A model generated the notes under the pieces. It was not told the DNA's origin and searched no databases. It worked only from the letters and a program-made list of their open reading frames with translations. The position numbers were made by a program, and so were the translations under genes. Shown here piece after piece: positions 7,748-15,054 of a DNA stretch of 15,266 bases. Position 1 is the stretch's first letter; each line of letters opens with the position of its first letter. The stretch comes from Thermoflexus sp042408365 (GTDB lineage: Bacteria > Chloroflexota > Anaerolineae > Thermoflexales > Thermoflexaceae), in the NCBI RefSeq assembly GCF_042408365.1, contig NZ_JBHOQJ010000275.1, positions 1 to 15,266 of the forward strand, in the 5' to 3' direction.

Positions 7748-8959
7748 CTACTTCTCTTCGATGAGCACCTCCAGGAGCCGATCCCCAGGCGGGGCGCCAG
7801 GCTCCGCCTCCGGATCCCGCGGGCGCAGCGCGCGGACCACCTCCATCCCCTCCACCACACGCCCGAAGAGCGTGTAACGGCCGTTCAACTGGGGAAGGGG
7901 CGCCATCGTGATGAAGAACTGGCTTCCGTTGGTGTTCGGGCCCGCGCTCAGCATACCGACCATGCCGGGCGCATCGAACGTCAGCGTCTCCGTGATCTCG
8001 TCCGGGATGGTGTAGCCCGGCCCCCCGAACCCGGTGCCGCTGGGATCTCCGGTGATGGCCACCACATCGGTGATCACGTAGTGGAAGGTGATGTCGTTAT
8101 ACCATCCCTGACGGGCCAGGAACACGAAGTTGTTGACCGTGACCGGGGCGCGGTCGGCGAACAATTCGATCACGATGTCGCCCTTCTCTGTCTTCAGCAG
8201 AGCCCGATAGCGACGGCTTGGATCGATGGTCATCGACGGTGGAGCCTCAAACTGCCGGTCCTGGAGTCGCACCAGCTTCACCATCGCCTCCAGGTGGGCG
8301 TATTCCAAGTAGTTTAAAGTCTGCGGCCAGGGCCGGCCGTTCACCAGCAAGAAGGGCGTGCCGGGCAGGCCCAGGGCGACCGCCTCCGCGTACGCTGCTT
8401 CCACCTTCGCCCGATAACGGCCCTCCTCCAGATCCCGGCGGAACCGCCCCACATCCAGCCCTATGGATTGAGCGGCCAGGGTCAGGGTCTCTGTGATGTT
8501 CGAGCTGTTGATCCACTCCGTCTGGTGCTCGAAGAGCCAATCGTGCATCTCCCAGAACCTCCCCTGGGCGCCGGCGGCCTCGCTGGCCTCTGCGGTGATC
8601 ATGGCCTTATCGTGGATGGTGCGCAGTGGGAAGTGCCGATACACCACACGAACTTCGTTTGGGTAGGCGTCTACCAGACGCCGGAGCAGCGGCGCGAGCT
8701 GCCCGCAATAGGGTCACTGGAAATCGCCCCACTCGATGATGGTGACCCGCGCCTCCGCGGCGCCCTTGCTCCAGTCCTCCGGCTGCGGGAAAAGGACCCG
8801 CTCGAGATCCGGCGTAGCGGACGGCGTAGCGGAGGGGGTCGGCGCCGGCGACGGGCTGGGCGACGGTGAGGCCGTAGGGGAGGGAGGCGGCGCGGGACGG
8901 GCGCACGCCGCAAGTCCTAGGAGGACCAATCCAGCGATCAGTGGGAAAATCATGCGCAT
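7748..8959 (-). CDS. DsbA-like/cyclophilin fusion lipoprotein, candidate selenoprotein
   Basis: A 403-residue chain if the in-frame TGA at 8716-8714 is read through. Start ATG 8959 has aaggag 7 bases upstream. Residues 1-19 are a lipoprotein signal ending LAAC (Cys19), followed by a Pro/Ser/Thr linker (to about 55). A DsbA/thioredoxin-fold domain (about 60-235) carries EWGDFQ-[TGA]-PYCGQLAP, so the active site is U82-P-Y-C85 where DsbA relatives have CPYC. The VVYRHFPL strand and the cis-Pro loop (LGLPGTPFLLVNG, about 196-208) follow. A cyclophilin-type peptidyl-prolyl isomerase domain (about 250-403) has KGDIVIELF, GDPSGTGFGGPGY, NTNGSQFFIT and LNGRYTLFGRV. The usual FHR arginine is Tyr294, so isomerase activity may be weak. 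The role would be disulfide chemistry and folding outside the membrane. It is first in an operon with the PrsW-like protease and MFS genes. If the TGA is a mutation, this is a pseudogene. Confidence 0.8.
8666..8704 (-). promoter_or_regulatory. Candidate SECIS stem-loops downstream of the in-frame TGA
   Basis: Read on the minus strand, two stems follow the TGA at 8716-8714. Stem A pairs GGGCAGC (8704-8698) with GCTGCTC (8690-8684), one G-U pair, with a 7-base loop TCGCGCC that begins 16 bases after the TGA. Stem B is perfect, GGCGTCT (8682-8676) with AGACGCC (8672-8666), loop GGT starting 38 bases after the TGA. Bacterial SECIS elements sit within the coding region, with the apical loop roughly 16-37 bases downstream and a G (often GGU) in the loop. 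A meets the distance but its loop is not ideal; B has the loop but is just beyond the usual distance. GC-rich coding DNA forms stems by chance. Confidence 0.35.
8714..8716 (-). other. In-frame TGA at the catalytic Cys position (possible Sec codon)
   Basis: The codon between GDFQ and PYCG is TGA. DsbA-type proteins have Cys here (DFQCPYC). Cys to Sec differs by one base (TGC or TGT to TGA), the flanking residues are fully conserved, and the frame stays open to 7748. Confidence 0.65.
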
Positions 8960-9260
8960 GGAAACGCTCCTTCAAGCTGGGATTGAAAACGCGAAAGGTG
9001 GAGGTGGGGTTCCGACCGGGCGATGGAGCCCAAAGAGCCTTGCTCGGAAACGATATCCGGGTCGGTCGCGTTGAAAGACACGGGCATCAGTATAACACAA
9101 GCAGTCCTTTCTGAATAATCATCTGTGGTGCTGGTGTGGATCCCTCGGGATCCGTTGATTTCCCCGTAGGGGTTTGGGGGCGGAGCTGGGCGCCTTCGGC
9201 TTGCATCATCCGATGTCCTCAAAACAACTATGGAAGAAGCACCACGCCTTGGAGGTGAAA
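8960..9260. promoter_or_regulatory. Divergent intergenic region with promoter and palindrome
   Basis: About 300 bases lie between the DsbA/cyclophilin operon (leftward) and threonine synthase (rightward). On the minus strand TATACT (9094-9089) with TATTCA 17 bases upstream is a plausible promoter for the operon. A palindrome, ggatccc-tc-gggatcc (9138-9153), could be an operator or short hairpin for either side. I looked for a T-box or threonine attenuator motif before the threonine synthase gene and saw none. No convincing gene is present. Confidence 0.4.
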
Positions 9261-10532
9261 ATGTTTGCCATAGGCTTCCGCTGTGGACGTTGTGGCGCCA
9301 CCTATGATCTGGATGAAGTCCGGTATGTATGCCCCCGCGATGGCGCGGAGGGAACGCTGGACGTGCTGTATGACTACGAGCGGATACGGGCCTCCCTGAG
9401 CCCGACCCAGCTGCGGGAGCATCCCGCCCGCTCCATCTGGCGTTACGCTCCCCTGCTGCCGCTGGGCCCGCAAGCCCTGCAACGGGTGGCAGGAGCGGGC
9501 CCTCTGGAGGCGGTCGGGTGGACCCCGATGTATTCCGCGGGGCGGACGGCCCAGCGATTGGGATTGCGGGCGGTCTACATCAAAGACGATGGACGCAATC
9601 CCACCGCCTCCTTCAAAGATCGGGCCAGCGCCGTGGTGGTCTTGAGAGCCATCGAGGAGGGCGCCCCGGCGATCACCACCGCCTCCTCTGGGAACGCGGC
9701 AGCGGCACTGGCCGGCATGGCGGCGGCGCTGGATCTTCCCACGATCATCTTCGTTCCCCATACCGCCCCAGAGGCCAAAATCGTCCAGCTCCTGATCTTC
9801 GGCGCCCAGGTCTTCCTGGTGGAGGGGACCTATGATGAAGCCTTCGATCTGACCCTGGCGGCGGCCGAAGCGTTCGGATGGTATTGCCGCAACACGGCCT
9901 ATAATCCGTTCACCCGGGAGGGCAAGAAGACCGCGGCCTACGAGATCTGGGAGCAGCTGGGCGGGCGGGCCCCGGACCGCCTGTTCGTCTCGGTCGGCGA
10001 TGGGAACATCCTGAGCGGGCTTTGGAAAGGCTTTCGGGATCTGGCGGCGCTGGGCTGGATCGAACGCCCCCCGATCCTGATGGGGGTCCAGGCGGAAGGG
10101 GCGGCGGCCCTGGCCCGGGCCTGGGTACAGGGTGCGGAGGAGGTCCGCCCCGAGCCGCCCCGCACGATCGCCGACAGCATCGCGGTGGCCCGGCCGCGGG
10201 ACGCCCGGTTCGCCTTGCAAGCCGTGCGGGAGACCGGCGGGGCGTTCCTCACGGTCACGGACGAAGAGATCCTGGCAGCGATGCGGACCCTGGCCCGGGA
10301 GGTGGGGGTGTTCGCCGAGCCCGCGGCGGCCGCGGCCTTCGCGGGCCTGGAGAAGGCAGCTCGGGAAGGCCGGATCGGTCCGGAGGAAACCGTAGTGGTC
10401 GTTGTGACCGGCAATGGCCTGAAGGATATCCCCAGCGCGATGCGCGCCGTCCGCCCTGCCCACCGCATCCCCGCAGAGATCCCGGCCGCCCTGAGGCAGC
10501 TCCAGGAAGCAGTGATCCAACGACGTGGATGA
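9261..10532 (+). CDS. thrC: Threonine synthase
   Basis: PLP enzyme converting O-phospho-L-homoserine to L-threonine. The 423-residue protein opens with a partial zinc-ribbon (C8, C11, C24-P; the expected fourth Cys is Asp in CPRDG), as in many threonine synthases. The PLP lysine motif is NPTASFKDRA with K119. SSGNAAAALAG is the phosphate/PLP-binding loop region and VSVGDGNILSG a second glycine-rich site. The C-terminal core ends VVVVTGNGLKD, as in this family. Length is usual for the short type. ATG 9261 was chosen because ggaggt sits at 9251-9256; a longer frame opens at 9174 but has no ribosome-binding site. It stands alone, divergent from the lipoprotein operon, and is followed by a strong hairpin. 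Related fold type II enzymes (threonine dehydratase) lack the zinc-ribbon start. Confidence 0.93.
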   Translation: MFAIGFRCGRCGATYDLDEVRYVCPRDGAEGTLDVLYDYERIRASLSPTQLREHPARSIWRYAPLLPLGPQALQRVAGAGPLEAVGWTPMYSAGRTAQRLGLRAVYIKDDGRNPTASFKDRASAVVVLRAIEEGAPAITTASSGNAAAALAGMAAALDLPTIIFVPHTAPEAKIVQLLIFGAQVFLVEGTYDEAFDLTLAAAEAFGWYCRNTAYNPFTREGKKTAAYEIWEQLGGRAPDRLFVSVGDGNILSGLWKGFRDLAALGWIERPPILMGVQAEGAAALARAWVQGAEEVRPEPPRTIADSIAVARPRDARFALQAVRETGGAFLTVTDEEILAAMRTLAREVGVFAEPAAAAAFAGLEKAAREGRIGPEETVVVVVTGNGLKDIPSAMRAVRPAHRIPAEIPAALRQLQEAVIQRRG

Positions 10533-10580
10533 GGCCCTGAGGCGTGGGCTACCTTTGATCTGCTCTCCCTGAACATGACG

Positions 10581-10610
10581 CGTGGGGCACGGGGAACCCC
10601 CTGCCCCACG
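10581..10610 (+). terminator. Strong hairpin after thrC
   Basis: Arms cgtggggca (10581-10589) and tgccccacg (10602-10610) pair perfectly, and the inside (gggg-aa-cccc) extends the stem past a C-C mismatch. It starts 49 bases after the threonine synthase stop. No U-tract follows, so it may end transcription in a factor-assisted way or protect the 3' end. Its gtggggca/tgccccac arms resemble the dispersed repeat at 14961. Confidence 0.55.
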
Positions 10611-10627
10611 GCGCCAGGAGGTGAGCC

Positions 10628-10726
10628 ATGGGCCTGCCGCTCCCCGGCCAGGCAGGCCTTGTGAAATTTATCTCGAAAACGGGCTTCTGTCAACTTTTGG
10701 TGGTTGCTTTAGAGAATAGTGCGTGA
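10628..10726 (+). CDS. Short ORF, 32 codons, with strong ribosome-binding site
   Basis: ATG 10628 is preceded by aggaggtga at 10617-10625. The product starts MGLPLPGQAGLVKFISKTGF and ends at TGA 10724-10726, just before the long hairpin. No family is recognised. It may be a true small protein, a leader peptide, or the surviving 5' end of a lost gene. Confidence 0.25.
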   Translation: MGLPLPGQAGLVKFISKTGFCQLLVVALENSA

Positions 10727-10729
10727 CCC

Positions 10730-10770
10730 TTTGGGGTTGGGGGCCGCCGAAGGAGGCCCCCAACCCCAAA
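10730..10770. terminator. Long bidirectional hairpin
   Basis: Sixteen-base arms tttggggttgggggcc (10730-10745) and its exact complement (10755-10770) enclose a 9-base loop that can add two more pairs. T-runs lie at the 5' side and A-runs at the 3' side, so it can serve either strand. It lies between the convergent thrC and DUF393 genes. Confidence 0.7.
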
Positions 10771-10952
10771 ATAACGGTGGACGAAACACGATTCAACTTT
10801 TGGCCAGAGGGTTTTGCGGAACGGTGCGCCTCGGCGTAAGCGCATGCCCCGTCGGATCCCTCTGGCTCCTCATGCGAAGAAGCGAAGGTCGAAGCAGACG
10901 ATGCCCCACGGCCGGTCTCCAAAAAGCTCCCGGAGTGTGAGGGGCCCCGGCC

Positions 10953-11342
10953 TTACGTGCATTCCTCCGGGTGCTCCTCACAATAAGGGCGGACCCCCGG
11001 CAATCGCCCTCGGTGGGCTGCTACCCATTCGTAGAGAGCGTCAGCGATCGGACGGAACACCGGAAGCCGGTAAAGGGTTTGAAGCCACGGGCAACCCAAC
11101 GCCGCGCCGACGGCGACCAGGATGGCGGACGCCCCTCGATGTCGCGCGCCGTTCGGCGTGATCGCCCACACCGCCTGCTCGCATGCCTCCCGGGTCAAGC
11201 CGTAGTGCTCCGGGGCGCCTGGCCGCTGAAACGGCACCGGTCGAATCCGATCCCACCGATCCCAGCGCTTCAGCCACCGGATGGCGCGGGTGCAGAATCC
11301 GCAACGCCCATCGAAGAGCAAAATCACCTCTCCTTTTTCCAC
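10953..11342 (-). CDS. DCC-family (DUF393) thiol-disulfide oxidoreductase-like protein
   Basis: The DUF393/DCC family is named for its N-terminal D-x2-C-x2-C motif, seen here as LLFDGRCGFCTRAIRWLKRW (D11, C14, C17). The rest (VPFQRPGAPEHYGLT, ASAILVAVGAALG, LPVFRPIADALYEWVAAHRG) follows the family layout, ending with two cysteines not seen in all members. The role of the family is poorly known; the CxxC motif suggests redox activity. I chose GTG 11342 (129 residues, usual family length) because agggggat lies about 6 bases upstream; the open frame continues to 11477 without homology. The gene is divergent from rfbD and converges on thrC. Confidence in the family is high, in the start moderate. 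Confidence 0.8.
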   Translation of the reverse strand: MEKGEVILLFDGRCGFCTRAIRWLKRWDRWDRIRPVPFQRPGAPEHYGLTREACEQAVWAITPNGARHRGASAILVAVGAALGCPWLQTLYRLPVFRPIADALYEWVAAHRGRLPGVRPYCEEHPEECT

Positions 11343-11509
11343 GCGGATCCCCCTTGAAAGCAGTCTGGTCCTCCTCAAAATGGCTTCCCACTGCTTCGTC
11401 GCAAAACGGTTTGGGGGCGGATGCATTCGGCGTATGGCTCTGCCCCTAAGAGTATTCTGCCGCCGTGGAAGGATCACTGACGCCGCCCACCTCGCCCGGA
11501 AAATCCACT

Positions 11510-11515
11510 TATAAT
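11510..11515 (+). promoter_or_regulatory. Possible -10 box for rfbD operon
   Basis: A perfect TATAAT lies 34 bases before the rfbD start codon in otherwise GC-rich sequence. No good -35 is seen at 16-18 bases, so this rests on the -10 alone. Confidence 0.4.
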
Positions 11516-11549
11516 TTCAAAGGCAGACCCCGCTTCTCAGAGGAAGTGT

Positions 11550-12398
11550 ATGCGCATCTTGATCACCGGGGCAGGGGGGCAACTGGGGCGGGCCTTGCAG
11601 GAGGCCCTGGCGCTTTACACCCTGATCCCGCTCACCCATGCTGATCTGGACATCACGGATCGGGCGGCGGTCTTCCGGGCGATCCTCCGCCATCGGCCGG
11701 ACGTGGTCATCCACGCCGCGGCGATGACCGATGTGGACGGCTGCGCCCGGGATCCCGAGCGGGCCTTCCAGGTGAACGCCCTGGGCACCCAGACGGTGGC
11801 GATGGCGTGCGCGGCCGCCGGGGCGGCCATGGTCTACATCAGCACCAACGAGGTGTTCGACGGGACCAAGGCGGAGCCCTACCTGGAATTCGACCCTCCC
11901 AACCCCATCAACCCCTACGGCCGCAGCAAATGGGCCGGCGAGTGGTTCGTTTCCCATCTGCTCCGCCGCTTCTACATCGTCCGGACCGCCTGGGTGTTCG
12001 GCCCCGGGGGCAATCATTTCATCCGTAAGATCCTCCAGCGGGCGGACGAGCAGGGAGCCCTTCGGGTGGTCCACGATGAGGTGGGCTCGCCCAGCTACAC
12101 GCGGGATGTGGCCGCGGCCATCGCCCGCCTGATCGATACGGAAGCCTATGGGATCTACCATTTCACCAACGAAGGGATGTGCTCCCGTTACGAATACGCG
12201 GTGGAGATCCTCCGTCGGACCGGCCGGGCGCACATCCCGGTGGAGCCGATCTCCCTGGCGGAGTTCCCTCGTCCCTCCCGGGTCCCTCCCTTCACGCCCC
12301 TGCGCAACCTGTGCGGGGCCGCCCTGGGGATCACCCTGCGGCCGTGGCCGGAGGCCCTTCAAGCGTACCTGGCCGAGGAGGGATGGCTGGTCCGATGA
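11550..12398 (+). CDS. rfbD: dTDP-4-dehydrorhamnose reductase
   Basis: Last step of dTDP-L-rhamnose synthesis: NAD(P)H reduction of dTDP-4-dehydro-L-rhamnose in the cytoplasm. The 282-residue protein starts with the Rossmann motif MRILITGAGGQLGRAL, then DLDITD and PDVVIHAAAMTDVDGCARDP, typical of RfbD. The extended-SDR catalytic set is present: ST (98-99) in YISTNEVFDG, and Y123/K127 in NPYGRSKWAGE. RTAWVFGPGGNHF and the C-terminal substrate region complete the family pattern. A gaggaag site precedes ATG 11550. The stop overlaps the next gene's start by four bases (ATGA), so it is coupled to a glycosyltransferase that may use the rhamnose made. The other rfb genes (A, B, C) are not in the window. 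Confidence 0.9.
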   Translation: MRILITGAGGQLGRALQEALALYTLIPLTHADLDITDRAAVFRAILRHRPDVVIHAAAMTDVDGCARDPERAFQVNALGTQTVAMACAAAGAAMVYISTNEVFDGTKAEPYLEFDPPNPINPYGRSKWAGEWFVSHLLRRFYIVRTAWVFGPGGNHFIRKILQRADEQGALRVVHDEVGSPSYTRDVAAAIARLIDTEAYGIYHFTNEGMCSRYEYAVEILRRTGRAHIPVEPISLAEFPRPSRVPPFTPLRNLCGAALGITLRPWPEALQAYLAEEGWLVR

Positions 12399-13339
12399 GC
12401 GAACCCCTGATCTCCGTGATCATCCCCAACTGGAACGGTGCAGCCCATCTTCCCACCTGCTTGGAGGCCCTGCGTCGGCAAACCTACGCCCGCCGGGAAG
12501 TGCTGGTGGTGGATAACGGTTCCACGGATGATTCCCTCCAGCTCCTTGCCCGTTACCCGGAAGTGCGAGTCCTGACCCTGGGGCGCAACCGGGGCTTCGC
12601 CGGGGCCGTCAACGAAGGGATCCGCGCCGCCCGCGGGGAGATCATTGTCCTCCTGAACAACGACACCGAGGCCTCCCCCACTTGGCTGGAGGCCCTGGTG
12701 GCCGCGTTCGAACGGCATCCGGACGCGGGCCTTCTGGCCTCCCGGATTATGCTCTTCGATCGCCGGGATGTGTTCCACTCCGCCGGCGATTACTACCGGG
12801 TGGATGGCATCCCGGGGAACCGGGGGGTTTGGGAGAAGGACGTGGGTCAGTACGATCGGGAGGAGGAGGTGTTCTCCGCCTGCGGGGCGGCGGCCGCCTA
12901 CCGGCGGGAGCTGTTCGATGACATCGGGCTTTTCGATGAGGACTTCTTCTACTCGTGCGAGGATGTGGATCTGGCCTGGCGGGCGCAGATCGCCGGGTGG
13001 AACTGCTGGTATGTCCCGACGGCCGTGGTTTACCACAAGCTCAGCGCCACCGGCGGCGGGCCCACGGCCAGCTTCTACGACGGGCGCAATTTCATTTACC
13101 TGATCGCCAAGGACTACCCGGTGGGGTTGCTGCGGCGGTTCTGGCCGCAGGTGGTGCGCGCCCAGCTCCGGATTGCATGGGAGGCACTCCGGGCGTGGCG
13201 GGGCGCGGCGGCCCGGGCCCGGCTGCGGGGGATGCTGACGGGCCTCCTCACCTGGCCGCGCGTGGCCCGGAAGCGGCCGCACGTCTTTGCCCGCCGCCGC
13301 CGCTCCGACGCAGCGTTGCTTGAGCGATTGCGCGGGTAA
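12395..13339 (+). CDS. Family 2 glycosyltransferase, rhamnosyltransferase-like
   Basis: A 314-residue GT-A fold enzyme. SVIIPNWNGAAHLPTCLEAL opens the nucleotide-sugar domain, VVDNGSTDD holds the UDP/dTDP-binding Asp (D40), and LLNNDTEASP holds the metal-binding Asp (D90, DXD-like). FSACGAAAAYRRELFDDIG and DEDFFYSCEDVDLAWR hold the acceptor-side ED motif (E189, D190). This pattern is that of GT2 enzymes annotated as rhamnosyltransferases (WbbL-like). The C-terminal 80 residues are basic with no clear membrane helix. Coupling to rfbD by an ATGA overlap suggests rhamnose transfer to a surface glycan, but the donor is inferred. An ATG at 12383 is an alternative start, too close to its gaggagg. 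Confidence 0.88.
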   Translation: MSEPLISVIIPNWNGAAHLPTCLEALRRQTYARREVLVVDNGSTDDSLQLLARYPEVRVLTLGRNRGFAGAVNEGIRAARGEIIVLLNNDTEASPTWLEALVAAFERHPDAGLLASRIMLFDRRDVFHSAGDYYRVDGIPGNRGVWEKDVGQYDREEEVFSACGAAAAYRRELFDDIGLFDEDFFYSCEDVDLAWRAQIAGWNCWYVPTAVVYHKLSATGGGPTASFYDGRNFIYLIAKDYPVGLLRRFWPQVVRAQLRIAWEALRAWRGAAARARLRGMLTGLLTWPRVARKRPHVFARRRRSDAALLERLRG

Positions 13340-13553
13340 GGGCAACGATTCAGCCGTTCGAACGCAACGCCGGTTACGTATATGGGCGTTCCGCTGCGAG
13401 TTCCCTCCAGAGGAGATGAAAGGGGGTGGGGTCATTCCGCCGCTTCGCGGGAGCCCCCAACCGAAGGTTGCCCAGCCAGATCGTTACGGGTTGGGATTGA
13501 CCTTCCCCGCCGTCAAGGCCACAATTCCCTTCAGCCCCTTCTTAGGAGTGAGC

Positions 13554-14951
13554 ATGCGACGAATCGGGATCGTGTTACTGGTGATGGCTGCGCTCACTTG
13601 CAGCGCAGGCGCAGTCGTTTTGGTCTGGTCAGCCGCGCGGCAGCTCTACCTACCTGCTCCCGCAACCCCGACCCGCTCGCCGATCACGGTTACGGCCCCG
13701 TCATCCACCCCATCGGGGTCTCCGCTCCCTCCCACTCCCACTCCAACCCCGCCGGCGGCGACGGCAACGCCGGAGCTCGGGGTCTTCGATGGGATCGCCC
13801 GAAAGGTGGAACGGATCCGAGAGTTACAGGCGACCGGACCTTACACCCGCTCCTTGATGACCCAGGCGGAGTTGCGGGCGTATCAGGAGCGGAAATTCGA
13901 GGAGGACTACACCCCGGAGGAAGCCCGTCAGGATACCCTCACCCTGGCGGCTTTCGATCTGCTGCCGCGGGATTTCAACCTGCGAGAGTTCCTCCTGGAG
14001 CTTTACACGGAACAGATCGCCGGCTTCTACGATCCGGACACGAAACAGTTCTTTGTGATCAGCGAGCAGAAGCAGCCTGGGGTTTTGGAGCGAGTGACCT
14101 TCGCCCACGAGTACACCCACCTGCTCCAAGACCAGCATTTCGATCTCGTGGCCCTCGGGTTCACAGATGATGAGCGCAAGCGGCCGAAGGATGTCGACGA
14201 CGACGCCATGCTGGCCCGCCGGGCGCTGGTGGAGGGGGATGCCACCCTCACCCAGTTGCTCTATTTGCAGAGCCTTCCGCGGGCGGAGCAGCAGGAGTGG
14301 TTTGAGGCGGTCCAGCGCCAACCCAGCGCGGTCTTCGACCGCGCCCCCCGGGTGATCCGCGAGGAGCTGACCTTCCCCTACGAGGCTGGCTTCACCTTTG
14401 TCCAGCGGCTATATGTGCAAGGCGGGTGGGAGGCGATCAACGCCGCCTTCCGGGATCCGCCGGCCTCCACGGAACAGATCCTCCATCCTGAGAAGTTCAA
14501 CCGCCGCGAAGCGCCGATTCGGGTGGCGTTGCCGCCTCTCACGGATACCTTGGGGAGCGGCTGGCAACTGGTGGATGAGAATGTCCTGGGCGAGTTCTTC
14601 CTGAGGCTTTATCTGGAGGAGCGGTTGTCGGCGCCCCAGGCGGAGGAGGCGGCCGCCGGGTGGGGCGGGGATCGTTATGCGGTGTATGTCCACGAGGGGG
14701 CGGGCCAGGACCTGCTGGTCCTGGCGGTGGCCTGGGACAGCGAGGCGGAGGCGAGCGAGTTCGTGGAGGCCTTCCGGGCTTACGCTGAGGCTCGCTACAA
14801 CGGGGGACCCACTCGTGAGGGGGCCGGTCAGGCCCTCTGGATCGGGAAAGATGCCCTGTGGCTGGAGTGGAAAGGAAGCCGCACGTTGATCCTCCGAGGC
14901 CCAAGCGAGGAGCTCCTCGCTCGAGTCCGCCGCGCCATCGCTTGGCCTTGA
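13554..14951 (+). CDS. Secreted or membrane-anchored HExxH metallopeptidase-like protein
   Basis: A 465-residue protein with an N-terminal basic and hydrophobic segment (residues 1-27), a signal peptide or anchor, then a Thr/Pro-rich linker (35-75) of the kind that spaces exported domains. The catalytic motif is FAHEYTHLLQDQHFDL, giving H185-E186-x-x-H189, with a likely third zinc ligand in RALVEGDATLTQ (E227), as in gluzincin-type peptidases. The C-terminal half has no recognised domain. I chose ATG 13554 because aggag sits 6 bases upstream and a signal sequence starts there; the open frame continues upstream to 13287 into the glycosyltransferase gene. No specific family is named; substrates are unknown. 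Confidence 0.8.
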   Translation: MRRIGIVLLVMAALTCSAGAVVLVWSAARQLYLPAPATPTRSPITVTAPSSTPSGSPLPPTPTPTPPAATATPELGVFDGIARKVERIRELQATGPYTRSLMTQAELRAYQERKFEEDYTPEEARQDTLTLAAFDLLPRDFNLREFLLELYTEQIAGFYDPDTKQFFVISEQKQPGVLERVTFAHEYTHLLQDQHFDLVALGFTDDERKRPKDVDDDAMLARRALVEGDATLTQLLYLQSLPRAEQQEWFEAVQRQPSAVFDRAPRVIREELTFPYEAGFTFVQRLYVQGGWEAINAAFRDPPASTEQILHPEKFNRREAPIRVALPPLTDTLGSGWQLVDENVLGEFFLRLYLEERLSAPQAEEAAAGWGGDRYAVYVHEGAGQDLLVLAVAWDSEAEASEFVEAFRAYAEARYNGGPTREGAGQALWIGKDALWLEWKGSRTLILRGPSEELLARVRRAIAWP

Positions 14952-14960
14952 TCTGTTTCC

Positions 14961-14989
14961 GTGTAGGGGCACCCACAAGGGGTGCCCCA
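14961..14989 (+). repeat. Dispersed palindromic repeat, copy 2
   Basis: This copy of the repeat at 5098-5126 (28 bases, one mismatch) is in the opposite orientation. Arms ggggcaccc (14966-14974) and gggtgcccc (14980-14988) form a 9-bp stem. It lies 10 bases after the peptidase stop and may end that transcript. Confidence 0.6.
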
Positions 14990-15054
14990 CTAGGTATCAA
15001 GTTAAGGCGGTAGCAGAAGGGCCCCACAAAGTAACTGTTCAGCTCGAATGAAAC

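Larger units (their letters stand above)
10533..10952. other. 420-bp gene-poor stretch between convergent thrC and DUF393 genes
   Basis: It contains two strong hairpins (10581-10610, 10730-10770), a short ORF with a strong ribosome-binding site (10628-10726), and an 11-bp direct repeat tcaacttttgg at 10690-10700 and 10793-10803 on either side of the second hairpin. Longer open frames toward 10940 have no ribosome-binding site and no recognisable motif. Confidence 0.5.

Noticed and set aside
7748..8716. Reading the lipoprotein as two genes: an 81-codon signal/linker ORF and a separate DsbA/cyclophilin gene from GTG 8647
   Set aside because: The split falls inside the DsbA active site, both parts are in one frame, and the downstream part would lack both a signal and the catalytic motif.
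9154..9260. T-box or threonine attenuator before threonine synthase
   Set aside because: No T-box core sequence and no run of Thr or Ile codons in a leader ORF was found.
9228..10520. 430-codon minus-strand frame opposite threonine synthase
   Set aside because: The plus-strand frame has clear threonine synthase motifs; the antisense product is Gly/Arg/Gln-rich without domains.
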